Assembly (NCBI GenBank): GCA_007050995.1
Contig: VJOU01000009.1
Location: 1-64,000 of the forward strand
DNA: 64,000 bases
Direction: 5' to 3'
DNA from: Glycocaulis profundi
GTDB taxonomy: Bacteria; Pseudomonadota; Alphaproteobacteria; Caulobacterales; Maricaulaceae
Position 1 is the first letter of the stretch, and the number at the start of each line of letters is the position of its first letter. A program made the position numbers and the translations under genes. Under the pieces are notes generated by a model. The model searched no databases, had not been told where the DNA came from, and saw only the letters and a list, made by a program, of their open reading frames with translations. Below, one piece after another: positions 16,604 to 25,099 of this stretch.

Positions 16604-17752
16604 TCACTCCGCCGCCTCCTTCGGCTTCCACGAGTTCACGTAGTCGGTGTTCTCCACGCTGGCGGCGTGGTCGCCCACGTCCAGCGGGTCGCGGGTGTCG
16701 ATCATCACCGCGTATTCGTCGGTCGCTTCCTTGGTCTGCTTCATCATGCTTTTGAGCGCCTTGGGGTGCGGCCCGTGGGTGAAGCCCGCCGGGTGGAAGG
16801 TCATCATCCCCGCATCGATGTTGTCGCGGCTGAAGAAGTCGCCCGCATGGTAGAACAGCACTTCGTCATAGTCGTTGTTGTTGTGGAAGAACGGCACCTT
16901 GAGCGCGCCCGGATCGGTTTCGAAGGGACGCGGGGCGAAGGTGCAGACCACGAAGCGGTCCGACACGAAGGTGGTGTGGGCGCTGGGGGGCACGTGATAG
17001 CGGTGGCTCATCAGCGGGCGGATGTGGCGCACATTGATCCGAACCGGGTGCAGCTCGCCGTGCCAGCCAACCGCGTCCAGCGGGTTGTGGCCATAGGTGA
17101 TCCGGCTGGTCGCGCCGCGCTTCTTCACGTGCACGGTCCACTCGTGGTCCTCGTCGTTGACCTGCGCGAGGAAGGCGTCGTCCATCGCGGGCACGTCGAA
17201 CATGGCCGGGTCGAAGATGGCGTGCGGACCCATCAGGCCCTTGTCGGGCAGGGTGTAGTGGGTATTGCTGGCCTCGACCATCAGCACCGCGGTGGGCTCG
17301 GACGGGGTCAGCCGCCACATGGTCGCGCGCGGCAGCACGATGTAGTCGCCCGCCTCGTATTCCAGATGCCCGAAATCGCAGAACAGAGAGCCCGCGCCCT
17401 GATGGATGAACAGGAGCTGGTCGCCGTCGCCGTTGCGGACGAGGTTCTCCATCGGCCGGTCGAGCTTCCAGAAGCGGATCTCGCAGGATTTGTTGTGCAG
17501 CACGACCGGGGAGTCCCAGGCGATCTCCTCGGCCCGGTTCAGGCGCGCCAGATCGAAGGCGCGCGGCTGGAGCGGGCCTTCGAATTTCACCCAGGCGGTC
17601 GGCGGGCGGCGGTGATGCAGGAAGGCGGCGGGGCCGAAAAAGCCCTCCTTGCTCATCTCGCGCTCATACGGCCCGCTCTCGGGGAAGTCCGCATGGGCCT
17701 GGCGCGAGGCCTCGCCTTCGGAACGCGGGGCGTGGATCCAGTGTCGGGCCAT
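16604..17752 (-). CDS. hmgA: Homogentisate 1,2-dioxygenase (short bacterial form)
   Basis: A 382-residue cupin-fold iron dioxygenase that opens the homogentisate ring to maleylacetoacetate. Recognisable are HKSCEIRFWKLDRPMENL, DQLLFIHQGAGSLFCDFG, the region VPFFHNNNDYDEVLFYHAGD with likely His and Glu iron ligands, and TFHPAGFTHGPHP with the last His. It is shorter than the roughly 430-residue classical HmgA but matches the variant common in alphaproteobacteria. It is first in a run of three same-strand genes. A palindromic operator lies 38 bases upstream of the start, pointing to repression by a local or distant regulator. Confidence 0.9.
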   Translation of the reverse strand: MARHWIHAPRSEGEASRQAHADFPESGPYEREMSKEGFFGPAAFLHHRRPPTAWVKFEGPLQPRAFDLARLNRAEEIAWDSPVVLHNKSCEIRFWKLDRPMENLVRNGDGDQLLFIHQGAGSLFCDFGHLEYEAGDYIVLPRATMWRLTPSEPTAVLMVEASNTHYTLPDKGLMGPHAIFDPAMFDVPAMDDAFLAQVNDEDHEWTVHVKKRGATSRITYGHNPLDAVGWHGELHPVRINVRHIRPLMSHRYHVPPSAHTTFVSDRFVVCTFAPRPFETDPGALKVPFFHNNNDYDEVLFYHAGDFFSRDNIDAGMMTFHPAGFTHGPHPKALKSMMKQTKEATDEYAVMIDTRDPLDVGDHAASVENTDYVNSWKPKEAAE

Positions 17753-17789
17753 GGTCGGACTCCTCGTGTGCGATGAACCTACGGCCGAT

Positions 17790-17811
17790 TTTAGTTACAA
17801 ATGAAACTAAA
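17790..17811. promoter_or_regulatory. Inverted repeat TTTAGTT-N8-AACTAAA upstream of hmgA
   Basis: A perfect 7-bp inverted repeat in AT-rich DNA directly upstream of the homogentisate operon. The placement and symmetry suit the operator of a dimeric repressor of tyrosine/homogentisate genes, for example of the MarR type. The regulator gene is not in this window. Confidence 0.55.
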
Positions 17812-17844
17812 TGGAAGCGCCTCCGAACCGATCATCGGCGCCGG

Positions 17845-18909
17845 TCACAGCGGATCGGCGCAGCCTCGGAACGCGGCCACCGCGTCCTGCCGGGTCTGCA
17901 GCACGTCATAGGCCTCGATGTGCAGGTCGGTGGCGAGGATGTCGACCAGACCTTCGGTGAAATCGAGGAAGGGGGCGGGGTCGCCGCTCTCGCGGATATC
18001 GTCGTCCAGCCGCCACATCGTGCCCGCCGAAACCAGCAGACCCTCTTCGGTCAGCATGGACCACAGCGCCTCGCGCCGCTCCCGGCCGATGCCGGTCCAG
18101 GCGATCAGACGTTCGCGGTCCCCGCCCGCCTCGATCAGGGCGTCCAACTGGTCCGGTTCGGTGATCTGCAGCGAGAAGACGATGCCCTCGCCCTGCTCGC
18201 TGACCGTGACCGCGTCCTCGGTGTTGTAAGTGATGATCTTGGCGAAGCCCTCGGCATTGTTGCGCCGGACCGCCTCGACCACGTCGGCCACGTCCACGTC
18301 GCGCTTGACGTCCAGCTGGAGAATCGCGCGGCCGCGGGCCCAGTCGAGCACCTCGTCCAGGCTGGGCGCGCGGAAGTCGGTGACCTCGCCCTCGTCGTCG
18401 ATCAGGTTCAGGGCCTGGATGTCCGCCCAGTCGATCTCGCGGATGACGCCTTCACCGGTCGTGGTGCGGTCGAGCGTGTCGTCATGCATGATCATCAGCA
18501 CGCCGTCGGCGGTCTGGCGGATGTCCATCTCCAGCATCATCGGCCCGTGGGCGAGGGTGTTGGCGAAGGTCTCCAGCGCATTCTCCGGCCAGCCGGGCAG
18601 CGGGCCGCCGCGATGAGCGCTGACCACGACCGCGCCCACGCCGCCGGTGACGCACTGCAGGTATCTCACGAGGTCGCCGCCGGGAACGTCCACCGCGAAA
18701 GCCGGGGCGGGAAGGTCGGTGCCGAGCGCCACCGGCTCGGCCATCGCCAGCTCGTCCTGAAGGCCGGTTTCCGCCTCGCCGTTCTCTTCAGGCTGCTGCT
18801 CGACCGCCTCGGGCGGGCTGGCCTCGGGCAGAACGCCCTCCTGGGCGGGATCGCAGGCGATCAGGATCAGGGCGGAGGCGGACAGGCCGAGAAGAGCGCG
18901 CAGGGTCAT
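17845..18909 (-). CDS. Glycerophosphodiester phosphodiesterase family lipoprotein
   Basis: A 354-residue lipoprotein with lipobox LIAC (Cys19), an acidic Gln/Glu-rich linker to about residue 60, and a GDPD TIM barrel. Catalytic signatures are SAHRGG (His), PENALETFANTL (Glu), LEMDIRQTADGVLMIMHD (Glu, Asp, His) and LQLDVKRD. It should hydrolyse glycerophosphodiesters or related lipid headgroup products in the periplasm. Alternatives within the family such as sphingomyelinase-type activities cannot be excluded. The gene lies downstream of the asparaginase-like gene on the same strand, with a hairpin between them. Confidence 0.88.
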   Translation of the reverse strand: MTLRALLGLSASALILIACDPAQEGVLPEASPPEAVEQQPEENGEAETGLQDELAMAEPVALGTDLPAPAFAVDVPGGDLVRYLQCVTGGVGAVVVSAHRGGPLPGWPENALETFANTLAHGPMMLEMDIRQTADGVLMIMHDDTLDRTTTGEGVIREIDWADIQALNLIDDEGEVTDFRAPSLDEVLDWARGRAILQLDVKRDVDVADVVEAVRRNNAEGFAKIITYNTEDAVTVSEQGEGIVFSLQITEPDQLDALIEAGGDRERLIAWTGIGRERREALWSMLTEEGLLVSAGTMWRLDDDIRESGDPAPFLDFTEGLVDILATDLHIEAYDVLQTRQDAVAAFRGCADPL

Positions 18910-18928
18910 GGAAGTCCTCGAAACGGAG

Positions 18929-18950
18929 AAGGGAGCCGGGTTGCTCCCTT
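18929..18950 (-). terminator. Hairpin between asparaginase-like and GDPD genes
   Basis: AAGGGAGC (18929-18936) and GCTCCCTT (18943-18950) form a perfect 8-bp stem with a 6-base loop. On the minus strand it lies 19 bases before the GDPD start codon, with only a short pyrimidine tract behind it. It is a weak terminator or a leader structure. Confidence 0.4.
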
Positions 18951-18987
18951 CCTAACGCCCGGACATGACGAAATGAAGCAGAAGCGC

Positions 18988-20028
18988 CTACTCGTCGTCG
19001 AAGATGGCCACGTAAGGCTCGCCGTCATGGGTCTGGCTGGCGCGGTACATGCCCGAGGTGTTCATCGACCAGACCGGCTGGCCGCCGATCAGGGCCACGA
19101 TGCCGCCATCGCCTTCGATGTCCGTGAGCTCGTCCATCACCCGGTCGGCGGCGGCCTGGCCGTCGAGGCCCGTTTCCGACAGCAGGCAGATGCGCGCGGC
19201 GACCGACAGGCGGATGAAATACTCGCCAGTGCCGGTGGCCGATACGCCGCAGTCATTGGCGGCATAGGTGCCCGCGCCGATGATCGGGGTGTCGCCCACC
19301 CGGCCCCATCGCTTGGCGGTCGTCCCGCCGGTGGTGGTGCCCGCCACGAGCTCGCCCGACTGGTCCAGCGCGACCACGCCGATGGTGCCGAAGCGCTTTT
19401 CCCGGTCGAGGATGTCAAGCATGCCTTCGCGGACCGGCTCGGGCTCGGGCGCGCCTTCGGGGCGCTCGGGCACGGGCAGGCCCATGGCCTCGACCGCGCG
19501 GACCATGGCCTGCCAGCGGCGCTCGGTGAAGTAGAAGGCCTGATCGACCCGCTCCAGCCCCTGCTCGTCGGCGAAGGCGCTGGCGCCGTCCGCGATCAGC
19601 ATGACGTGGGGGGAGTGCTCCATGACCGCGCGCGCCAGGCTGATGGGGTGGCGCACGTTCATCACGCCGCCGACCGCGCCCGCCTGCATGTCCGAGGCGC
19701 GCATGATCGAGGCGTCGTTCTCAACCGTGCCTTCGGAGGTGTAGACCGAGCCCCGGCCTGCGTTGAACAGCGGATCGTCCTCGAGGATCCACGCGACCTG
19801 CTCGACCGCGTCCATGGCCGAGCCGCCGCCCGCCAGAATCTCCCGGCCCGCCTCCAGCGCGCCCGACAGGGCCTCGCGATAGGCGGCCTCGGTGTCCGCG
19901 TCCATCTGCCCGCGCTCGATCACCCCGGCGCCGCCATGGATGATGATGGACCAGCCCCCATCGTCCTGAGCCAGCGCGGCGGGCGCGGCGGCGGACATGA
20001 GGGCGGCGGCGAGGGCGGTGCGGATCAT
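18988..20028 (-). CDS. Exported isoaspartyl peptidase / plant-type L-asparaginase
   Basis: A 346-residue Ntn-hydrolase precursor. The start at 20028 gives a signal peptide cut after AALAQ, so the enzyme is periplasmic. The mature protein begins with IIIHGGAGVI and contains the FNAGRGSVYTSEGTVENDAS region, HPISLAR and the self-processing site FGTIGVVALDQSG, where the Thr becomes the N-terminal nucleophile of the beta subunit. GTTTGGTTAKRWGRVGDTPIIG and YAANDCGVSATGTGE complete the active-site region. The expected activity is removal of beta-aspartyl residues or hydrolysis of asparagine. Confidence 0.93.
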   Translation of the reverse strand: MIRTALAAALMSAAAPAALAQDDGGWSIIIHGGAGVIERGQMDADTEAAYREALSGALEAGREILAGGGSAMDAVEQVAWILEDDPLFNAGRGSVYTSEGTVENDASIMRASDMQAGAVGGVMNVRHPISLARAVMEHSPHVMLIADGASAFADEQGLERVDQAFYFTERRWQAMVRAVEAMGLPVPERPEGAPEPEPVREGMLDILDREKRFGTIGVVALDQSGELVAGTTTGGTTAKRWGRVGDTPIIGAGTYAANDCGVSATGTGEYFIRLSVAARICLLSETGLDGQAAADRVMDELTDIEGDGGIVALIGGQPVWSMNTSGMYRASQTHDGEPYVAIFDDE

Positions 20029-20128
20029 GATGGTCTCCCCGGGAATGCGATTGTCGTTGGCGCGCATGCTGGCCCGAGGGGGGAAGAAAAGCAAAGCGGG
20101 GGAGTCAGGGGCAATGAGGCGGTCGCTT

Positions 20129-20238
20129 CCTCCCCCTGCCAGGGGGAGGTGAGGAGGGGGTCAAAGGACCGGGCCATCCTCGAAACGTCTCCAGTGCTGA
20201 ACCCGACCCCCTCCCGGCCTCCCCCTTGCAGGGGGAGG
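20129..20238. repeat. Composite palindrome with nested CCTCCCCCT hairpins
   Basis: Two small hairpins, CCTCCCCCT-GCC-AGGGGGAGG (20129-20149) and CCTCCCCCT-TGC-AGGGGGAGG (20218-20238), flank an outer inverted repeat GAGGGGGTC (20154-20162) with GACCCCCTC (20205-20213). This is the structure of a mobile palindromic (BIME/MITE-like) intergenic element. Confidence 0.7.
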
Positions 20239-20265
20239 AGAAGAAGGGGCGGCGCCTCCTGAACC

Positions 20266-20355
20266 GTCATCCCGGACGGCCCAGAGGGCCGATCCGGGAC
20301 CTTGTGGCCATCCTGAACGAGGTCCCGGCTCTGCGCTTCGCTTGGCCGGGATGAC
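20266..20355. repeat. REP-like palindromic element (GTCATCCCGG ... CCGGGATGAC)
   Basis: Perfect 10-base outer arms GTCATCCCGG (20266-20275) and CCGGGATGAC (20346-20355) enclose internal hairpins such as GGCCCAGAGGGCC. It shares its core with the elements at 14743-14828 and 29594-29623. Confidence 0.7.
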
Positions 20356-20371
20356 GGCGGGGGGCGGGGAA

Positions 20372-20450
20372 TCCCGGCGGCGCAGCCGCCGCAAGGGCGA
20401 CCGCCCGCCCGCAGCGCAGCGAGGACCGACTGACCGGAGGGAAGGAGGAC
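20372..20450. repeat. 78-base GC-rich repeat, copy A
   Basis: The first of two head-to-tail units beginning TCCCGGCGGCGCAGCCGCC and ending GAAGGAGGAC. It is similar along its length to copies B, C and D, but this copy is the most diverged in its right half. Confidence 0.7.
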
Positions 20451-20460
20451 GGAGAAACAA

Positions 20461-20537
20461 TCCCGGCGCAGCCGCCGCCAGCGCGACCGCGCGCCCGCGC
20501 TCGTGCGCGGAACCGACCGAGCGGAGCGAAGGAGGAC
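20461..20537. repeat. 78-base GC-rich repeat, copy B
   Basis: The second tandem unit, containing CAGCCGCCGC, then GCGCTCGTGCGCGGAACCGA and CGAGCGGAGCGAAGGAGGAC. Its middle and right parts are nearly identical to copy D at 30283-30358. It ends three bases from the stop of the quinone oxidoreductase gene. Confidence 0.75.
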
Positions 20538-20539
20538 CC

Positions 20540-21514
<975 letters not shown>

Positions 21515-21658
21515 GGCCGGGAAGCCTCCTTCAAATATCCGGTATGGTGGGGCGACCATAGAGCGGCGCGGAACCGGACGGAAGGGCCTGAAGGCTTGAA
21601 GCCCGCCCCGGCCCGCCCCATAAGGTCCGCCACGCGTTTTCAGCAAGGCGGGCCGCCC

Positions 21659-22747
21659 ATGTTCATCCGCAACACCTGGTACTACGCCGCTCCTGCGCGG
21701 GAGCTGAAGGCGGGCGGGATGCTGTCAAAGGTGCTGCTGGGCGAGCCGGTGGTGTTCGCGCGGGACGCGGACGGCACGCCCTTCGCCATGCGCGATCTGT
21801 GCCCGCACCGGGGCGTGCCGCTCAGCTTCGGGCGGGTCTGCCCCAAGGGCGAGGTGATGGACGGCGCGGCCCTGCCCACCGCGCAGATCGAGTGCCCCTA
21901 TCACGGCTGGCGCTTCGGCCCGGACGGTCGCTGCGCGGCGATCCCGTCTCTGGTCGAGGGCCAGGAGATGGACGTGGGGAAAATCCGCGTGCGGCGCTAT
22001 CCGGTGCGCGAGATCCAGGGCGCGCTGTGGGTGTGGATGAGCGACGAGCCCGTGGACCGGCCCGTGCTGGACGACGGCGCGGAGCCCGACCATGAACCCC
22101 CGGTCATGCCTGAAGTGGGCGACCGCGCGCCGGCGCTGATCGAACGGCAGATCTTCGACTGCCATACGGACCATGCCGTGATCGGCCTGATGGACCCCGC
22201 CCACGGGCCTTACGTGCACAAGTCCGTCTTCTGGCGCTCGGCCAAGTCCATGCACGCCAAGCAGAAGGAATTCGGCCCCAGCGAGATGGGCTTCACCATG
22301 CTGCCCCATCCGCCGTCCAAGAACTCGAAATTCTACAAAATCCTGGGCGGCGACCTGACCACGGCCATCGCCTTCCGCCTGCCCGGCATCCGCACCGAGC
22401 ACATCACGGTGGGCGACAAGGGCCATGTGGTGGGCCTGACGGCGGTGACGCCGATCGATGAAAACACCACCGAGGTCACCCAGAGCTTTTACTGGACCCT
22501 GCCGTGGCTGGGCATGCTCAAGCCCATGCTCAAGCCCTTCGCGCGCCGCTTCCTGGGCCAGGACCGGGACATGGTGAACCTGCAGAAGGAAGGGCTGAAG
22601 CACGACCCGCGCCTGATGCTCATCAACGACGCGGACATGCAGGCCAAATGGTATTTCCGCCTCAAGAAGGCGTGGGAGGATTCCGGCCAGTCCCGCGCCG
22701 CCTTCGAAAACCCCGTCAAACCCGCCACGCTGCGCTGGCGAAGCTGA
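21659..22747 (+). CDS. Rieske-type aromatic ring-hydroxylating oxygenase, alpha-like subunit
   Basis: A 362-residue two-domain oxygenase. The N-terminal Rieske [2Fe-2S] domain has CPHRG and CPYHGW, giving the two Cys and two His ligands. The C-terminal catalytic domain has [19 protein letters not shown], containing D-x2-H-x4-H of the mononuclear iron site, and a downstream conserved Asp in LINDAD. It resembles the oxygenases that act on large or lipophilic substrates (vanillate/phthalate-like family) rather than multi-subunit naphthalene dioxygenase, and no beta subunit or reductase is nearby. The start at 21659 puts FIRNTWYYAA at the N-terminus as in its paralogue at 11355. An AbgT transporter follows 88 bases downstream. 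Confidence 0.9.
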   Translation: MFIRNTWYYAAPARELKAGGMLSKVLLGEPVVFARDADGTPFAMRDLCPHRGVPLSFGRVCPKGEVMDGAALPTAQIECPYHGWRFGPDGRCAAIPSLVEGQEMDVGKIRVRRYPVREIQGALWVWMSDEPVDRPVLDDGAEPDHEPPVMPEVGDRAPALIERQIFDCHTDHAVIGLMDPAHGPYVHKSVFWRSAKSMHAKQKEFGPSEMGFTMLPHPPSKNSKFYKILGGDLTTAIAFRLPGIRTEHITVGDKGHVVGLTAVTPIDENTTEVTQSFYWTLPWLGMLKPMLKPFARRFLGQDRDMVNLQKEGLKHDPRLMLINDADMQAKWYFRLKKAWEDSGQSRAAFENPVKPATLRWRS

Positions 22748-22835
22748 GGAGCGGCGTTCAGCGCCGAACTGGACCTTTCAGGCCCCGGCGGGCATGGTGC
22801 GCGCCTTCCCCATCATCTGACGCCGTGAGCTTCGA

Positions 22836-24518
22836 GTGACCGATTCCTCCGACGCCGCCCGCGCGGGCGAGCCCTCCAAGCGCAATTTCTTCACCCGCTT
22901 CCTCGATGGCGTGGAATGGCTGGGCAATCTGCTGCCTCACCCGGTCACGCTGTTCGCGATCCTGGCGGGCCTGATGATCCTGGCGTCGGGCCTGTTCGGC
23001 GGGATCATGGAGCTGTCGGTGGCCGACCCGCGCCCCGAAGGCGCATCGGGACGGGCCGAGGACGGCATGATCCGCGCGGTCAGCCTGATGAACGAGGACG
23101 GCTTCCGCCGCATCTTCACCAGCCTGACCGACAACTTCACCAGCTTCGCCCCGCTGGGCGTGGTGCTGGTGGCGATGCTGGGCGTGGGCGTGGCGGAGAA
23201 GTCCGGCCTGCTGTCGGCGGCCGTGCGCTCCATCGTGCTGGGCGCGAACAAGCACACCGTCACCGTGGCGGTGGTGTTCGCGGGTGTGCTGTCCAACACC
23301 GCTTCGGAAATGGGCTACGTGGTTCTGGTGCCGCTGGCGGGCGCTGTGTTCTACGCGCTGGGCCGGCATCCGCTGGCGGGCATGGCGGCGGCGTTCGCGG
23401 GCACGTCGGGCGGCTACAGCGCGAACCTGCTGATCGGCACCATCGACCCGCTGCTGGCGGGCATCACCACCGAGGCGGCCCAGCTCATCGACCCCGGCTA
23501 CGTGGTCGCCGCGCCCGCCAACTGGTTCTTCATGGTGATCTCCACCGCCCTGATCACCACCGTGGGCTCGCTGGTCACGATCTTCATCGTCGAGCCCAAG
23601 CTGGGGCCGTACGACTCCAGCCGCGCCGACCCGTCGGTGTTCGACAAGAACATGATGCAGCCCGTGTCGGGCGAGGAGAAGCGCGGCCTGATGTGGGCGG
23701 GCCTGGCCTCGCTGGCGCTGTTCGGAGCCATGGCCTGGACGCTGATGCCCCAGGGCGGGTTCTCTGAATGGCTGCCCGGCTGGGGCGCGCTGCGCAATCC
23801 GGTGACGGGTTCGATCTTCCAGCAGGCGCCCTTCTTCACCGGCTTCGTGACCTGGATCTTCCTGTTCTTCCTGATCGTGGGCTTCGCCTATGGCCGGGCG
23901 GCGGGCACGATGCGCAACGACCGCGACGTGATCGACGGCATGGCCTCGGCGATCTCCACGCTTGGCCTCTATATCGTGCTGGTCTTCTTCGCCGCCCAGT
24001 TCGTGGCCTTCTTCGGCTGGTCCAATCTGGGCGCCATCACCGCGGTGACCGGCGCGCAGTTCCTGACCGACACCGGCCTGACCGGCCCGGCCATCTTCAT
24101 CGGCTTTATCCTGATGTGCTGCTTCGTGAACCTGATGCTGGGCTCGGCGAGCGCGCAGTGGGCGGTGACCGCGCCCATTTTCGTGCCGATGCTGATGCTG
24201 GTGGGCTACTCGCCCGAGGTGATCCAGGCCGCCTACCGGATCGGAGATTCTTCGACCAACATCATCACCCCGATGATGAGCTATTTCGGCCTGATCCTGG
24301 CGTGGATGACCCGCTACGACAAAAAGCTGGGGATCGGCACGGTCATCGCGATGATGCTGCCCTACTCGATCTTCTTCCTGGTCACCTGGATCGCGCTGTT
24401 CTTCCTGTGGACCTTCGGGCTGGGCCTGCCGGTCGGCCCCGGCTCGCCCACCTATTTCGACATCAACGCGGTGCAGGCGGGCATCGAGGCGGTTCAGACG
24501 CCCCAGACCGGCGGGTAG
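22836..24518 (+). CDS. AbgT family transporter
   Basis: A 560-residue polytopic inner-membrane transporter of the AbgT family, known for import of p-aminobenzoyl-glutamate and, in some members, export of sulfonamides. It begins FLDGVEWLGNLLPHPVTLF, shows ADPRPEGASGRAEDG, the NTASEMGYVVLVPLAGAVF and AGTSGGYSANL helical hairpin regions, and GDSSTNIITPMMSYFGLIL near the end, all strongly conserved in the family. The start is GTG at 22836, with an in-frame stop shortly before it. It probably shares a transcript with the upstream oxygenase. Its 3' end overlaps the convergent acetyltransferase gene by 25 bases. Confidence 0.95.
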   Translation: MTDSSDAARAGEPSKRNFFTRFLDGVEWLGNLLPHPVTLFAILAGLMILASGLFGGIMELSVADPRPEGASGRAEDGMIRAVSLMNEDGFRRIFTSLTDNFTSFAPLGVVLVAMLGVGVAEKSGLLSAAVRSIVLGANKHTVTVAVVFAGVLSNTASEMGYVVLVPLAGAVFYALGRHPLAGMAAAFAGTSGGYSANLLIGTIDPLLAGITTEAAQLIDPGYVVAAPANWFFMVISTALITTVGSLVTIFIVEPKLGPYDSSRADPSVFDKNMMQPVSGEEKRGLMWAGLASLALFGAMAWTLMPQGGFSEWLPGWGALRNPVTGSIFQQAPFFTGFVTWIFLFFLIVGFAYGRAAGTMRNDRDVIDGMASAISTLGLYIVLVFFAAQFVAFFGWSNLGAITAVTGAQFLTDTGLTGPAIFIGFILMCCFVNLMLGSASAQWAVTAPIFVPMLMLVGYSPEVIQAAYRIGDSSTNIITPMMSYFGLILAWMTRYDKKLGIGTVIAMMLPYSIFFLVTWIALFFLWTFGLGLPVGPGSPTYFDINAVQAGIEAVQTPQTGG

Positions 24519-24991
24519 CCGACCTTCGCGCCGTCCTCGAGCGCGCCGGGGACCAGTTCCAGCGCCATGAAGGCCTCGCCCGAGAACGGCGCGTCGACCC
24601 GTTCGGCCAGCGCCGGGGAGAAGCCGAAGCGGGGATAATACTCCGGGTGGCCCAGCACGATGACGGCGTGGGCTCCCGCCCGCCGCGCCGCGTCCAGACC
24701 CGCCCCGATCAGGGCGGCGCCCACGCCGCGCTTCTGATGGCCGGGCCGGACCGCCATGGGCGCCAGGGCAGCGGCCTTCAGCGGGCCTTCCGTCTCCAGC
24801 CATGTGAACAGGATATGCCCCACCGGCGCGCCGTCAGCCTCGGCGACCAGCGAGGCCAGCTCCAGCCCCGCGTCCTGCAGCGCCTCGACCAGATCCGCCT
24901 CGTCGGGCCGGCCGAAGGCCTCGGCGTTGATCGCGCGCACCGCGTCGCGGTCGGCGGGCAGGGGCGTCTGGCGGCGGACATGAAGGGTCAT
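24494..24991 (-). CDS. GNAT family N-acetyltransferase
   Basis: A 165-residue cytoplasmic acetyltransferase. The acetyl-CoA-binding motif is seen in LAPMAVRPGHQKRGVGAALI (R/Q-x2-G-x-G/A), followed by AHAVIVLGHPEYYPRFGF, the signature of the predicted N-acetyltransferase YhbS-like subgroup. The substrate is unknown. Single gene, convergent with and overlapping the AbgT gene. Confidence 0.88.
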   Translation of the reverse strand: MTLHVRRQTPLPADRDAVRAINAEAFGRPDEADLVEALQDAGLELASLVAEADGAPVGHILFTWLETEGPLKAAALAPMAVRPGHQKRGVGAALIGAGLDAARRAGAHAVIVLGHPEYYPRFGFSPALAERVDAPFSGEAFMALELVPGALEDGAKVGYPPVWGV

Positions 24992-25099
24992 GCCCGGCTT
25001 CTAGAAACGCGACGACACTGAGGCAAGCGGGAACAGGCGGAGAGGGCGGGCGTTGGATCATCACAACCCCTGATGAATCCAACGCCGAAGGTTTCCCCC

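Larger units (their letters stand above)
20029..20539. other. 511-base intergenic region filled with palindromic repeats
   Basis: No gene is seen here. Almost the whole stretch is explained by four GC-rich repeat units, listed separately: a purine/pyrimidine palindrome, a REP-like palindrome and two tandem copies of a roughly 78-base repeat that also occurs at 30197-30358. The region lies between two minus-strand genes. Confidence 0.6.
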
